From NCBI GenBank assembly GCA_030407005.1, contig JAUDYN010000006.1, positions 3,702,150-3,766,149 of the forward strand: 64,000 bases of DNA. Reading direction: 5' to 3'. Shown here piece by piece: positions 47,838 through 61,812 of this stretch. The position numbers and the translations under genes were made by a program. The notes under the pieces were generated by a model, which worked only from the letters and a program-made list of their open reading frames with translations, was not told the DNA's origin and did no database searches. The stretch comes from Desarmillaria ectypa. Taxonomy: Eukaryota; Basidiomycota; Agaricomycetes; Agaricales; Physalacriaceae. Positions within the stretch are counted from its first letter, which is position 1; every line of letters begins with the position of its first letter.

Positions 47838-50800
47838 CGGGATGGGAACCAAGTCCGTTCGTTTTCCTTCCTTCTCTTCTCTCTCAAGCCATCACTTACT
47901 AGCCCTCCAACTCCAGATATCTTACTCACCACTCACTCCGACATCACGCAATTTCCCTCTTCCCATCGTAGCCTAATTTGTTATCATTGTTTTCTATTGC
48001 TGTCGTCGCTTTTGCATCTGCTTTCTCTACATACCTTAGTATGTTCTTCTCGTATATGTATTGTGTATATTCTACATCAATTGGACTTGGACTTTCTGTT
48101 CTAGATAACGTAGATAGTTAATTTTATGATTATCGTGCTTGAGATACAATTGTTTCCTGTGCCTGCCCTGTCATCCGCACAAGGACCATGGGAGCTTCTG
48201 CGACACTTCTCTATATATCACAGTGCATGAGAAGTCCAACGGTAACACTTCCGTAAAGAATCAGCCATCCTTTCATTTAACTCGTTCCCTTGATGGGCGA
48301 TCTATTCGTTTCCAACTCGTACTAGCGCGTCCTTCAATTGAATTGCACACTCTAGCACACTTTTCATGATCCTATTGATTTCCTTCAGGTTGAATGTATC
48401 TAGAGGTGCCCGAGTCTCGTCTGTGGTACTCATTAGGTCTATAGCTCCATCTTGAACCGTATATATTGATCACGCCAATGACTAACCTGTGTTGATCAAT
48501 CCCACACAACTACAAAAACCGTACCTGAACCAGGTGTATGATGCGCGATAACAAATACGTCCTGTGCATAGGAAGTCGTCGTCATATGTCACCCTTCGCT
48601 TTAGTCTATAAATAGTAGCAAGCCACTTACGTAGGAATATTTCCTACATCACCGGTACTACTTTCCCGTGCTGCGGCAATCATGCCAAGAACAACTACAT
48701 ATCTGCTGCGGTAGCAAAATCTCCTAGTTCTACTTTGCGGGAGAGCGCCACCACCTATTGCACCCATGCCCTGTTTTTCGTTCTGGTCAGAAGGTTCGTC
48801 ATAAATTTCACAGTGTATCGGACGACATCTGGTAGAACCGGTCGCACGGAGGTCAATTGCTGGAGGATATATTCACTATCCACTATGAGGATAATGAGCC
48901 GTGAAACAGGAAGAGTGCGTGGATGTCCGTCAGCTGCCAGGCCTTCAGAACATTGATCTACCCGAAGCCCGGTGCAAATATTCCGAAGAAACGACGGAAA
49001 GGACAAATAGAGAGGAGGTAAAGCATGAGCAGAGGGGGCTTCATCTTAAGAAGCATAGCAACGTACGAGGAATTTCGTCAGAGATCAAATAACATGAGCA
49101 CTGTTCAAACTAGATGCAAGAATCTAGGACGGGTTCCAATGTATCGGAGACTCAGAATCGCTGTCAATAAGTCCTCCAGTGTCCGATTTCAGTCCGCAAT
49201 ACCGTTGTGTCCGTCTTGGGCACCAGAGCAATATCATGATCTAGACAGTAGAGGGAGCTGTCTACTGTCTAAGCGCTCCTATAGACCTCGGTACGTCTGG
49301 ACCTGTTTCTTATCGTGGTTCAACAAAGGAGAGACACTGAACTCAATAAAAGGTGGTAACAACCTACGACCCTTGTACATGAGACAGCCTGTGATACAAA
49401 AAGGAGATCATTATCACGACATCCCTCAAACGGAGATATCACTGTTGGAAATAAGTTCCCATAACGTGAAAGGATTAGAGTTGGAAAAATGAATGGGACG
49501 TACCTGTCTAAACATATTGACTACCATTACACTGAACTTTGTTTTCCACTGAAGGACGGATAAACAGATTATAGGCGCGGAGAAAGATAGCATCGACTCC
49601 TGCGAAGTACGCGATGTCTTGGGCACAATTATTAACATTTAGCCGGTCGTACAGTAATCAGCAGCCAATACCTTTTCACATGATCTTCGTCGACGGATGG
49701 AAATCGTGAGAATCGCCATGTCCTATTCAATTCATCTTGAAAAGTATGCCTTTCATCGGAACTGTATCACTTTGACCTTAGCTTGATCTAGCAGACCGTT
49801 TCAGACCAGGTTCGTGGGCGGGGGCGGGCGGGAAATCTGCACATGTCAATCAAGGATCAATCAGAGGGATTAGCGATGTCTAGCCTAGCCAGGAAACGGA
49901 AGATTAGAGTCTATGTCATCACATAAATAGCTGGAATACGTATACCTTCGTACGGAGACACATCATGCACTAGATCATGACGATCGGCTTCGAAGGGCTG
50001 GACTGTGCCAATTCGACATTAGGGGTGGATATACAGATGATTACTTAGTACTTACGTGGCTCGTAATGTTCCTCAAATTGAGGTAATTGTCGGGGGCTTT
50101 CTCAATATCGGTCTTTCGAGGCCATGTCCACTTTCTGTGTCTCAGCAAAAAAGCATATCAGCGACACTAGCTGGTTTCTAAAGGAAATAGATAATGTGCT
50201 TGTGCGTACCAGTGTCGACACTGAAGGCCACGATTCAAAGTGAATTCATCATAATTATGTCGGGTGCAGAATAACCAGTCCTTAACAACAGACTGTAAAT
50301 CATGCAGGGCGAACGGAAAAGATGAAGAAACAATTTTTTGTTCCACATTGAGAAGGAAGTAATCATAAATTGAGACGCAGGCTGTGCATCAACACTCAAG
50401 GTTGGTAATACAGTGCCGTCATCATGTATTACCCACTCTGATGCGAGACCGCCTAAGCTCCATACCCCGAGATACCCACGACAAATCATTCATCAAAAAG
50501 TCCCTACCAGGTAGCACAGCGTAGAAAATGGGTGTTATTACAAACGATCTAGATAGGGGCTGGACTGGCGAGCCTTTGCATCGGAAATGAACAGGAACAC
50601 CAATGGGAGTCCAGTGATTTGGAATATGTGACGGAACCAAAGAACAGCTACCCGGCCTGTCTGATACAAGCCTGATGACTACCACTTCCACGCCTGTGAA
50701 AAGCGCGTCTTGGCTCCTTAAATCACGTTGTCGAGCATCTCGGTGCATAGTAGTTAATACAGACAGAAACTAGAAACCATTTTTGCGAGCCAGAACAGAG

Positions 50801-53104
50801 CGAAGGGATGTAACGAAGAGCCGGGGATGTTAGTACATAAGGGTAGAGAATTACAGGGATAAAGTAGTTCAGGGACAGTCTTTGAGGATGGTGATGTACT
50901 ACATCCGCTTCAGCGTTGGACAGCCATGAATGCCGAATTAGGACCATGCTAGTAACCACCCATCAACAGTCTCCCAAATTCCAGGCAGGTCGAAGAAGCA
51001 AGCGACTGAATCAATGGCTCATGCTGTCTGATAATATTTTGCAAAGAATTACCTGGAAGATCAGAAATGGCGAAACACAGGTTCCGCAGCTGATTGATAC
51101 AGTTGGCAATATAGGACGGGCTTCCACTTGGAGGTAGACGCGGATGAAAAAAATCCAATAGACTTAAAAAACGACGTGGGTCGGGTCATTGCTGTGAAAA
51201 TTCACCAAAAAAAATATGTTGAAATCCGATAGCAGTCAAAAGAACAGTTGAAGAACCGATACTTCGTATGGAGAGAGGACATATGCAGCACGAACATGAC
51301 CACTCGCTTCTTTGTTCTTATTCCCGCCTGTAGCTGGACTCTTAGCCAAGGATCCTGCCCAGAAGGCGCAACACATGGCCGTTTCGGGATACGCCACTAG
51401 TCCTCAATCCAATATTTGTTACATACAAGGTAGTAAAATACTCAAATCAAAACCACGCATCAAAGAACAACGAGAGAAAGACGCGCGAGTCATAGTGTAG
51501 GCTAAACGTTCGTCTTGCGCGGGATGAGTGTATGGTGTGGAAACTTCACACTGATGGAAGGTTGAGGTACTAGCCGTTCTCGAAACATCGATTTCTCGCT
51601 TCATCTCAACAAGGTTCAACCACACTCGCGTTACAGTTCGCGGTTACCCTCCATACGTTGAAAATCTGCTGGCCCTATACGTAAGGAGGCGATCTGGACC
51701 ATTTTGGTTTGGTATTGGCTTGTACGATATTCTCACAAGGTGGGCATCATACTCCCAGCCGCAAGTCTCGAAGAAAACCAGTCTGCAGCTAGAGAAGCAT
51801 AATTACAGGTACCTTCTGACCATGTATGTTTGAGGTTCGCAACGGCATTAGAACGCCCAGGCCATCTTCCTACTTTCCCAGCATTGATTGGTATCACTTT
51901 CGCACATGCAATGACAAATGAATTTACCATTTCCGTGGGCTATCATGACAAATCACTCTCATCGATGTTAATCTTCGTCAATTATGAATCGGAAAGGATT
52001 CATATCAACTGGGAAGATAATCTGACCTGGAACTCGGATACCTGAACGAAGTGGGACCCTGTTATAGCAATGATGCAATTACTGTAGCTATCCCTGATCA
52101 TGCGGGAAGGATTGAAAAGTATGGAAAAACAGACCCTGAGAGATTATGCTATGAAAGCAGCCAACGTTGACGAGGAGGAAACCTGAAAGTCAGAGAAGAT
52201 TCTCTGTTCCTGTTAGCAGAGTTTCTTTCATCCGGAGTTCAAGATTTTCTTATTCACGACCAAGGGCTATAGCACATAAATCATCTACCTGGATATGAAA
52301 TCAACCATGATAAAGGGGATGGAACATCCACGCACTACAACTTATTTCTTTTAGGTGAAGATAGACTCATACTAAGGTGAGGTAAGATACACGAATGAGC
52401 AAAGTAAGGTAACCTGATGGTGAAAGGAAAGGTACCACCTATGTTATCGGTAATCCCAAGACCAGCGAGAATTACGTATACGACATGAACGTTACCACAT
52501 ATTGACGGCTTATCCCAGCTAAAGCGAAAGTTCAGCGTGTTTCTGAAGTAGAGCCGTTGGTCTCAACATTACGGCGCCAAATACTGATATTGTTAAATCT
52601 GTAGTTTGACAATCTCAGTCGATTGCTGGTATTTTTGTTCTTTTACCCTCCGATTCCTTCAGCAGCTATTATATCCATTTCTTATTTACGATGAGTTCAC
52701 GATCTTGAGCCATTATAAAATAGGCACTTCTTGTAAGAGATATACCTCAGGAGGGTCTAAAACTCAAGCGCATCGCACGATTGGCATATATTATCCAGAG
52801 TACGAGGAGGTCATAGACACGACATACAGGTAAAAATCAAAGGTAGAGAAGGAAAAAGGCCGAAAACAGCGCATACATAGCTAACCGAAGCTGTAAGTAA
52901 ATAGAAAACAAGATATGCCATATCCACCCGGTCCATAAGAAAACCATATTCTTTACACCTCTACTACTCCTAAAAGGTAAAATGACGATGAGACAATAAG
53001 GTAGTGGTGCTTGCGCCGAAGTCGTAATGAAACCTACTTCAAGGCATCTTGGATCAGGGACAGAAACTCTTTCATTTTCCCATATATCGGAATAACTGTA
53101 GCCT
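47838..53104. other. long intergenic stretch, nothing recognised
   Basis: Open frames of 60-155 codons exist, the longest at 49025-49492 (+). None carries a motif, and composition and stop spacing look random. A G-rich run (GGGCGGGGGCGGGCGGG) is seen at about 49817-49833. No tRNA, LTR or tandem repeat was noticed. Confidence 0.4.
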
Positions 53105-54559
53105 TCAGTTATAGTGACGAGCTCGAGGGATGAAGGTGCATACTTTATCGATTCCTGCGTCACTTGCCATCATATCTTGAGTGCTATGGTTGATTCCAGG
53201 TACCCAATCGACGGTGGTGATATTGGGTATACCACCCATATCTTCCAGCATCGCGATGAAATTCTGTCCCCTTTCTAAACGTGTGCGCCCTTGAGTCTGA
53301 GATCATGTGATCAGTATCAGACCGAAGGGGAGGAAATAGGCTCAAAATAATAAGGCAACTCGCCTGTGCTTGACATCAAGTATCTCCATTACCGTCATCT
53401 TTCTGAAAGGATTTCTCAGTGAGCACCCTAAGAAGGAAGATATCGCACGTACCAGTCCCCACGCATAATTTAGCGTGCGGCTGTAGTATCTCTTAATAAT
53501 ACCGTCTCTTCCAAGAACACGAGCGTCTTTACTTGCATATGCAGGAAAATTTGATTGGAGCCCGTACTTGAACTTGTCGAAGCCTTCGCATTGGTCATTT
53601 GGAAACAGACGATCTGGAGTTAGCCAACAAAGAGATGCGGGATTAGCTATATGTATTGGATTTAGGTAAGAACTCTTGTCGTATGGCCTACGGAGGATGA
53701 CTTACCAATCCAGAAATGCAACCTGTCATCATTAGCAGTTGATATCCTCAGAGTCGCGTAACGCTGAGCCATTTGGCCGCCAGCAGAGTGACCTCCGATG
53801 ACCAGGACCTGAAAATGAGGATCGCATTTTCATATGTGATAAATAAGGTCACCACCTTTAGGTTCGGATAAACACTTCTGTCCATATAATATGAAACTAG
53901 TGCATCAAGAACGTCGAAACTGCTAATGCTGGATACAGAGTCGGGAGCGACGTTGCGTTGCCCGCTGATCCAAGTCGTGTTTCCCCATAAGAGCTGTCCG
54001 TCCTGTGCAGCACCCGCATTTAGATCAGCTTCTGCGAGGAAGCATGGACCCATGATGGATATCTGGCTACGTTTGATGGTCGCATCATTGTAGGTCACGT
54101 TATAAAGTGCATTGTTTGCGGCATTCCAATCTACAGGAGGTAACGAGTAGAATAACGGGACCTGTGGTAGTGGGTACGCACGAGACCAGCAAGCTCTTTC
54201 CTTTGTGATGACATCAGCGTGATCACGGGATCTGATTCAGAAATATGACGCACCTTCCCCTGCAAAATAATAACGGCCCTCGTGACTTCGGCCCTGTCTA
54301 GGCTGGCAGTTTGATAGACAGGCTATGAAGTTTCCATACAATGATGAGAGAAATAATACCAACGCAAAAAAAGACTCACTAGATATGCACCTTTATCGCT
54401 ATCGACAATCCATTCAGGATATACTGTGGCATCAGCGACGTCTGGGAGCCATTGCCAACCATCTTCACTGGAGCCCTTGACTTCCGGGTCTGGGTTATAC
54501 TGTTGGGCGAGCGTGGAAAGCATGAAAGACACAAAGATGAAAAGAAAGCTGAGAACCAT
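53105..54559 (-). CDS. secreted alpha/beta hydrolase (GHSAG)
   Basis: A multi-exon secreted serine hydrolase. Exon 1 (54559-54380) starts with a signal peptide (MVLSFLFIFVSFMLSTLAQQY). Following exons, joined by GT-AG introns, contain ACWSRAYPLP, the SIMGPCFLAEADLNAGA region and SSFDVLDALVSYYMD. Next comes VLVIGGHSAGGQMAQRYATL, where the Ser of GHSAG is the nucleophile. Then follow ANPASLCWLTPDRLF, YYSRTLNYAWGL and a late block MLEDMGGIPNITTVDWVPGINHSTQDM. The His in GINHS is the likely catalytic histidine, and the Asp is probably in the segment around MEILDV. The frame stays open through all joins to the stop at 53105, so it looks intact. Similar secreted hydrolases are common in wood- and litter-decay agaricomycetes. 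The substrate (ester or peptide) cannot be told from sequence. Confidence 0.78.
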
Positions 54560-54601
54560 TGTGCACCATGCCCAACGCTTCGATTTATGAGCTCGTAGTG
54601 C

Positions 54602-55058
54602 TCAGCATGATGAGAACCAAAAATACCTTACGGAACTCTGGAGAACCCCAAGACCGTTCTCGACTCCGCTCTCAACATTATATGTCGAGCGTCTGTTTGA
54701 TTTTGATGTAGAGATTGATGGTCTTAGTTTATCTTCTACTTTTTCCGATTCAGATAGTCCGCTCCGAAGGTCCTGGTTGCTGCAACCGAATAAATCTACG
54801 GGATGTACTCGATGTGTCCGTATGCGACAATGTGACTTTTCTTCTGCCCTGATCAAGATAGGTAGTCGCCCCGATATAAACGCTATTATGGAATGAAAAA
54901 TGCAGGCGAACACTTCGTCCGATTGCTATCGATGAAGATGAAGTAAACTTCCCTACCAGAGAATCCTTTGAACTCAAGAGTTCAAAAAAGTCGTCGTCAC
55001 ATGCTGGGTTCAAAAGATCCTGTAGACCAAATCGAGACATCACTGCTTCGATGTTCAA
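54602..55058 (-). other. open frame of about 100 codons, unrecognised
   Basis: The minus-strand frame 55058-54750 (start near LQDLLNPACDDDFFELLSS) reads somewhat protein-like, with an acidic patch and Ser-rich stretches. It lies directly upstream of the hydrolase gene on the same strand and in front of the F-box relic on the other. No motif or clear exon structure is seen. Confidence 0.25.
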
Positions 55059-55129
55059 ATGAGACAGAAATGAGTGCGTTAGAATTTTGGATTGTGATAA
55101 AATATTAAACTAAACAAAACAGGAGCTAG

Positions 55130-55685
55130 ATAACCGACATCGCCACTACCAATATTGTTCTCCCTGCTGTTCACACCCTTGACCTCCTTTCGGACCGAGA
55201 ATCACTGTTTTTACCTTCCCGCATTGCGCTTCCAGGGTTCCAGAAACTGCATGTCGGTCAAGGGGATATTACCTCGCGGTGCAACGTAATCACACTGGAG
55301 TTCACGAATAGGGTGGGTGGACTACTGAGGAGTTCGGGCTGTACCTTAACGCATGTAACTTTCCTACTGATTGTGTAATTCGGGCCCGCTTTGCGGGATG
55401 TCATCGCTCTATGCCCTACCTGACGTTCCTCGATGTTAGATTTATTCTTCCGAGAGAAAATATTGACCGTGTGTTTTCGTTCATGAATCAGCGAAATGTG
55501 GTTCCTGCACTTCGTACTTTGAAATTTACTTTTTGGGTGAGCAATCTTTGGAAACATGGCCCATGTATCAGAGAGCAGCTCGTCGAGACAGCCATGATAC
55601 TGAGAAATAGCTTAAGGGTTTTCGAGGCCTCGGTTGATGTAGAAAAAAGTCAAGGAGGTGCAAACCATCCTCAATACTGCGGATA
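55130..55685 (+). pseudogene. F-box/LRR-type protein relic
   Basis: Leucine-rich pieces of the kind found in agaricomycete F-box proteins. The first block has LPAVHTLDLLSD, IALPGFQKLHV and GGLLRSSGCTLTHVTFLL. After a frame change near 55376 comes ALPYLTFLDVRFILP and VVPALRTLKFTFW. The order alternates (L..L.L) repeats with the typical RSGC motif. No F-box is visible upstream, and the frame is broken, so it is a degraded fragment. Confidence 0.45.
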
Positions 55686-58071
55686 AAGCATTTGTAGAAA
55701 AATTAAAGGTGGATGGTATGTCAATTAAAGTAAGGTAGGCTATGATATCTTCTGCATTTATTTAGATTTGAACTCCTTTTCTTTCCAGTGTGACACTAGA
55801 AATAACTAAATGGAAGCAGTCCTTGGTATTTACATGGGCATAGAGTGTACTGCGCGGGATAAATGCACGGTTGATATTAGAAAGAGACCATCTGACTATA
55901 TCACCGTTGGCGAAAAGAAAGAACATTCGTAGTTGTACTCTTCCGAACACATTGTTTGTAACCTAGTGAATTATATTGAGAGGTTCAATCCACGAAGAAC
56001 GCAGTTTGTTACTGCATCAACAACAATCGATTCAAGAGGAAATGCTTGCTTCGACTCAGTCTTACACATAGAGCAATATTTTAGCTCATGAAACAGAAAT
56101 TTTGATGATGTTTAAACTTATTCGAAGTTAGGACTGGAGGAAAGACATCCAGTCAAATGCTGCAGTGCCGAACGTGATCTCCACAATATGGATATGCATA
56201 CACTATGTGACAGTGAGTGATAGAGGGACTGAAAACGGTGTGATTAAACTTCCTTTATCTGAAATGTTTAGGTCATTTTTATTGAGCTCTCACCAAGATG
56301 CGGACTTTGCCAGCCATCTTATATTCATCATTCTAAGGACCGGCTACTGACTGTGATCATGCCATTCCCCCATCTCTAGATCTTCCCTAGTATAGTCTTC
56401 TACTTCCACTCCCTTATAAGAACCCACCACCTGTATAACCCCAAGCAATCAGGTTGTTATTTCTATACAATTCATACTCCCCAGAAGTAATTGAAAATTC
56501 CACGACGACCGACTCGTCAGGGAAGGATTATACCACCGAGAGCAACCGATGAGAATGGAAGGATATAGAACAATGGGCGTTCTCTTCAACTCAGCATCCG
56601 TTGAACATGCCCTCTTGAACAACAGACCGCAAGGGGTGATCGCCAATATCAGGTTCTGAAACTCGCAGAAATTGCCTGCTGAAGGCTTCACAACAGCCAT
56701 GCGCTTGACCAAGCGCAAGGTCCTAGCTATATTTCGCATTGATAGATTCCACAAGCCTGATGGAAGTGTCGACTATCAACGCTGAGAGTAATATTGTAGC
56801 GATAACAACTTCGCTACGCAAATCATTCTAGCCAGCGGCAGAGATAGTATTGCTGGCTAGAATACTGAGCAAAGATATGTATTATCCGAGCATTAGCTGA
56901 TTCAGTACTGAGAAGAAATGCGACCATACTCAGCACAAGCGTCACACAAATTGTCCATAGGTCGTTTGCTTGGGCATGGATCCGAGGTCTTTGAGAGCAT
57001 GTGGCTGGGTGGTTCTTGAACGTAACATGCGGACCGTGGTGGATGCTTAGGTTCTAGTCTAATAACCAGTTGCTGTGCGGACATCTTCTACTAGTGTGGA
57101 GGACATCAATGGCGTCAGCAACCACTCGTTAGGGTTGAAACACCCAGTCCACGACTCAGGATGTCGAAGTCTCCCGAAAATGACACGAGGAAAGGGATGT
57201 AACCCGTAATAGTGGACATGAGGACCCTGATGTGGATCGAGGGGAGCACAGTTTATCACAATTTGAAGATGGTCGGATGTGGTACGTGCTCGAAGGTTAA
57301 AGATGCTGGAAAGATGATGATAGCCACAGGCTACCCTTTGGAGTCCACCGTCGCCAAGGTCCATCGAATCTTCCCAGGCGACAAGAACTGTATGTATTCC
57401 CAAGTTTGATCCCCTCCGAGGGAACATAGAGAGCAGCTGAAATGACATGAGAAGGCGATAGAGAGTGAACGATAACTGGATACATATGGCAAGAACTACG
57501 CTACCAGGAAGTTACGTCGCCTTTCGATGTATAAAAACAGCCCGTGCGTTAAAGACGAACGCATCCCAACCATGAAATTTGAAATTTGAAAGGCACAACA
57601 ACCACTACGATTCCGCCTTTTAAATCCCTGATGGCATTTTGTTTACAATCCCAAATACCAGTCGTTTGAATATCAAGCATAAATATGTATATACCTACGA
57701 CGCAACACCACACTGATCTTTTCCAGTTCAAATTTTAAGGCGCTGACATGATCATGAAAGCGTTCAAATGAGTCCGTCATGCCAAATTTGTACACCCAGC
57801 CTGTGTTATGGGATGCAAAGAACACGAGTTAGACGTTGCTTTTTGTGAGATGGCGCATAGAGAAGGGAAGTTTGGATGGCCGAGGATGTGACTTTATCCC
57901 TTGAAAAAATATAAGGTTCGATACTCAGTGAAGGTTCCATCAACGGCACATGCAAGACCTTGAAGATGCAACAGATCCATGTAAATAGCGCATTGTAATT
58001 GATACATATGCTCTTGTGATATAATAGCACTGCCGCGATGACAACAATGCGATGCAAATGAAGCATCCCCT
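55686..58071. other. intergenic, nothing recognised
   Basis: Open frames on the minus strand at 56449-56754 and 57059-57448 have no recognised motif. A short inverted pair, ATTCTAGCCAGC and GCTGGCTAGAAT, lies at about 56825-56862 and could form a hairpin. Confidence 0.4.
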
Positions 58072-59784
58072 CTAGTGCCTCGCTTCCTCCTTCTCCTCTC
58101 TAAGCCCTGTCGTATTCAGTGGCACACTCTTCCGTCTCAGAAACCACTGGAAAGTCGGAAGCGTGATCATAGAAATCACTGTCCATGCAATAAGGATACC
58201 AAAATGTAGCCCCACTAACCACAAAATGTCAGCAACATCGGAAAGAATATCTGGAATGTTGAAACTTACATTCATTCTTTGTGCCAAATAAGATGGTTCG
58301 TACAGCACCAGAAACGTTGTAGAAAGGCATGGCATATCCGTATCGATAGATATTTGGTAGGACGGCGATGGGCATGAAGCATACCGATACATTAGCTTCA
58401 AAAAATTCACATAAAAACAACGGCTGACAAGCGGGGATATGTACACTCACATATAATCCACAGAATCATGAAAAATGGCATGAATCGAGTGGTGAGGAGC
58501 GTTATCATTGCTTCAAGGGCAAGGCCCACCGAGAGCATACCAACAAAATTAAGCATCCAGAATATGACAAAGCCTGCGTTGCCAAATCTAGAGTATTACT
58601 AGTCAGTTCACGTAACGAGAATGCAGGAGAAGGGTACGTACATGCGTGAGAAGTCGACTTGGAAGGCTCGGCTAAGGAGAGAGTAAAATAGGGAGATCAT
58701 AAAGTATGCAATGAACACAGAGATGAGCCGGACCCGAATGAGGGAACCTGTGGTTAATTTTTCCTGGAGGCCAGATACTTCTCGTGCAGAAACTCCGATC
58801 ATCTACGTCGAGGAAGGTTTAAGTACCGCATTATGCATTAATAACGAAAGGTACGCACGACGATGAAGAATGATAGAATTAGTAGGTAGATGAGTCCAAC
58901 AAAAGTAATAGCGCTAGCACTAGATCAACATCAGCACGCCGACATGAAGCATAAAGATATAGAAGCGCACACTGGGATGTCGAATGGAATGAGGTTGTTC
59001 GTAGTATAGCTTATAGGTTCCGTTAGAATTTGCGGTGCCGAACGAGCGATAGAGGGTAGGGATGAAGACGAGGCTAGTTGTGTCACGAATTGTTGTGCAA
59101 ATTCCTGGGATATAACTACGAGGAGAGCTTGGACAGATGGCCGTATCAGCGAGCGACTGTTAGAATGAAATCAAGACAAAGAGATAAAAAAGTGCCTTGG
59201 AAACGTACTACGCGTTCTCGTTCCTCGCCTCAGCGCCGTAGATTGTTATTGCTTCCGATGCATCATACGAGGAGTTTACTGTTGATACAGCCGCATTTAA
59301 CGCGCCGGTCGCGTTGGATTGAACTAGGCAGTTGTCATCAGTACTTGATGTCAATGACAAGAGAAAGAGCCGACGCACTAACAACAGGCACCCAGGTCTT
59401 CTGCTCCACTACGCTATTCGCCACATCTTTCCAGCCACTAGGGAACTCGCTCGCAGAAATCTCGGTGAACGTTACCTTACTCGATGAAGAACCTGCCGTG
59501 AGGCCTTGGACTACCGCGTTCCCCACCATCGACCCATCAAAATCAATGACCCAGCCATGCAGATTATGCGCTGGAATCTTCCACAGCGCACCCCAATATA
59601 TTGAGAATATGCAGAACATTACGATCACCATCGCAAAGCACCCGCCGAAGAGTATTTTCAGATATATAGACCGTGAGGTCTGTATTGAGGGAGTCTTGTC
59701 AAAGAATTCGGAGGAGTAAGGACAGTCCATGGCGGGGATGTCCAGTTCGGCAGTGGCGGTATTGATGGATATACGGTCGGACAT
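58072..59784 (-). CDS. DUF3533 / SNG1-family membrane protein
   Basis: Members are multi-pass membrane proteins. The founder, yeast SNG1, confers nitrosoguanidine resistance, and another member affects lipid-asymmetry phenotypes. The fold resembles ABC-2-type membrane domains. The first exon starts at 59784 (MSDRISINTATAEL). A helix (FGGCFAMVIVMFCIFSIYWG) is followed by the family hallmark WKIPAHNLHGWVIDFDGSMVG, then an extracellular-type part with NSSYDASEAITIYGAEARN. Later exons give SVQALLVVISQEF, TNNLIPFDIP, and five or so membrane helices (for example VFIAYFMISLFYSLLSRAF, MLNFVGMLSVGLALEAM, LHFGILIAWTVISMITLP). The end is basic and charged (REEKEEARH). Splice joins keep frame and no stop interrupts, so it looks functional. 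It probably sits in the plasma or an internal membrane; the transported substrate is unknown. Confidence 0.85.
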
Positions 59785-59967
59785 GGTATAAAAGATGTAG
59801 GAAAAAGAAAGTGGGATAGGGGATAAATGACGATCGAGGGTCATGGCGGTATATATAGTGACAACTTCGGTTAAATTTATCCGAACTATAAAGGGGTGGA
59901 GCAACATGATGGAAGATTACAAAGTTATATTTCCAGATAGTGAGACAAGCTTCACAGAAAGGCAAAG

Positions 59968-60880
59968 ATAGGTAACCCTGTTAAGGAAGTCGTCATTTTT
60001 TTACACTAAGAGGAGGTTGACGAATAAGTACGGTTCGTAGAGAGAATCGTATCCTAGCCGATTAACCGTATGAAAGTAGACGAAATGTCACGGATAAACG
60101 GAAAGCTCAACCATCAAATGTGGCGGCGCCTATTTCTAAGGCATCACGGATTTAGGCATTTTGAGTCAGAGAGTCGTCGAGGGGCATCAAGGAATTTTAC
60201 CCGGTCTGGAGTTCCACCTTAGTTCTACTCATCTTGTTCAACGTCTGTCACAAGAAATAACTCGGTTGTAATATGTATACTCACTAGATCATTAAACTAC
60301 AAGTTCCAAGTTCCAGTCTCCTGAATCTTGATCATGATTCGCGGTTGCAAGGTGGCCATAGCATTTATACATAGAAGCTGTATTACCGTACAATCGTACA
60401 GCTATGTCTACGATGCACTCATCTTAAATCGGCGAGTGATCGTTGAAAAAGAAGCCAGGTGTGGCTATATGAATTGCCGCAGCCCGCCGTTTGAAAATCG
60501 ATCTCTCTCTGTTTCCATCGGACCTTCATTCGGCCCCGATGCCTGGCAGTTCTAACATCTGTTAAGGTTGTACAAAATAAGCGTACTCTAAGTGTGAGTA
60601 TTATTCGAATGTCTTGGAACATTGTCTTAATACCCATCTACGAACCTACAGACTGGAATTGACGCAAGGAAATTAGTAGTATACGTTCATTCAGTAGATC
60701 ATAACTTTCCTTGACTACGTCTCCCATGATTCAGATGTCTATACCTTTTTTAAACCAAAACTGCGTGTTTTTTAAATCTTTGTTACATAGCCCGAGAGCG
60801 GACAGTTCGACGGCCAGAAAAGTTAGCTGCATCCACATTTTGGTTCTCCCTACGTGCCTGGCTATCTCTGACGCTGCATC
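59968..60880. other. intergenic, nothing recognised
   Basis: No supported element between the DUF3533 gene and the coiled-coil frame. Confidence 0.4.
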
Positions 60881-61264
60881 ATGGCCTTTTCTGATTCTCT
60901 TTCATCTCTATCTCCTGCCATGCTTTTAGACAACCCCCCAAGGAAAGTCGACAGCCTGGGACAAGCTATCGTGAAACTCCAAGACGAAAGTGACAAGTAC
61001 AGACACAGTGCGTCGAAGGCGAAGGGAGAATCCATGGAGCTCCTAGTTGAGAAGGAGCACCTCGAGTGTGAGAATTCTGATATGAAGTGTACTATCAGAG
61101 GATTGAAAGAGGATATTCGACGGCGAGGAGAGATATGCCCCACTTTTCCGCTATTATTTCACATCGTTCATGGTTCTTTGTATCTGGTCTACTGTGACAT
61201 CCCCCTTCGCAGACGCTGGCAAGCATATCTATCATTATCTCCGTGCGATTGCGATACTTCTTGA
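60881..61264 (+). CDS. hypothetical coiled-coil protein, possibly first exon
   Basis: A 127-codon open frame opening at an ATG in the context ATCATGG. Residues about 22-85 are rich in Lys, Glu, Leu and Ser in a heptad-like pattern (IVKLQDESDKY, ELLVEKEHLECENSDMK, GLKEDIRRRGE), suggesting a coiled coil. After about residue 86 the character changes (PTFPLLFHIVHG). That may mean a splice donor lies near 61138 and the rest is intron. No family is recognised. It is the outermost plus-strand frame that looks coding. Confidence 0.35.
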   Translation: MAFSDSLSSLSPAMLLDNPPRKVDSLGQAIVKLQDESDKYRHSASKAKGESMELLVEKEHLECENSDMKCTIRGLKEDIRRRGEICPTFPLLFHIVHGSLYLVYCDIPLRRRWQAYLSLSPCDCDTS

Positions 61265-61812
61265 CTAGGCTAGGACGGAACAGGTTCCTCAGAATCCCCG
61301 GAACGCGATGTGGGATCCTCTGGACTTCAGAAGCAATACCCGCCTGGAAGTTCATCAGCATGAAGCAGGATCTTTGGCGTCACGGATGTTTGTAAGCCTT
61401 TTATTTCTTTATCTCCTTACTCATTGAGCCTAATGAAAGTCTCTTCAGACTTCCCATGAGACCCCGCGTCGTGCAAAGGCGACGACATCTTTCTTATTCA
61501 ATTACCGCGACCAAGATTTATCGAGCTCGTGGATACTATGTGGGCTCTCATGATATGCTAATGAAGAGCCTCTGATGACAATGTTCAGACGAGAGTAAAA
61601 TCAGGTGCACTGAGGCATAATATGGTGATTATACACCTCTGTTCGCGATGTGGCTTCGCTTATAGTGCCGTCATAAATTACGCTCCTTCGTGAGCTAACA
61701 GTCTCTGTGACAGAGCATTTCCTTTCATATCCTGCTCCTATCAGTACTGGGAAGGCTCGTGCATTTTTTATTTTTTAATTTTATTATCGGAAGACTTTTC
61801 AACGCTACTCAT

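Noticed and set aside
49025..49492. 155-codon plus-strand open frame
   Set aside because: No motif, no coding-like composition and no splice context. A frame of this length can occur by chance in 64 kb over six frames.
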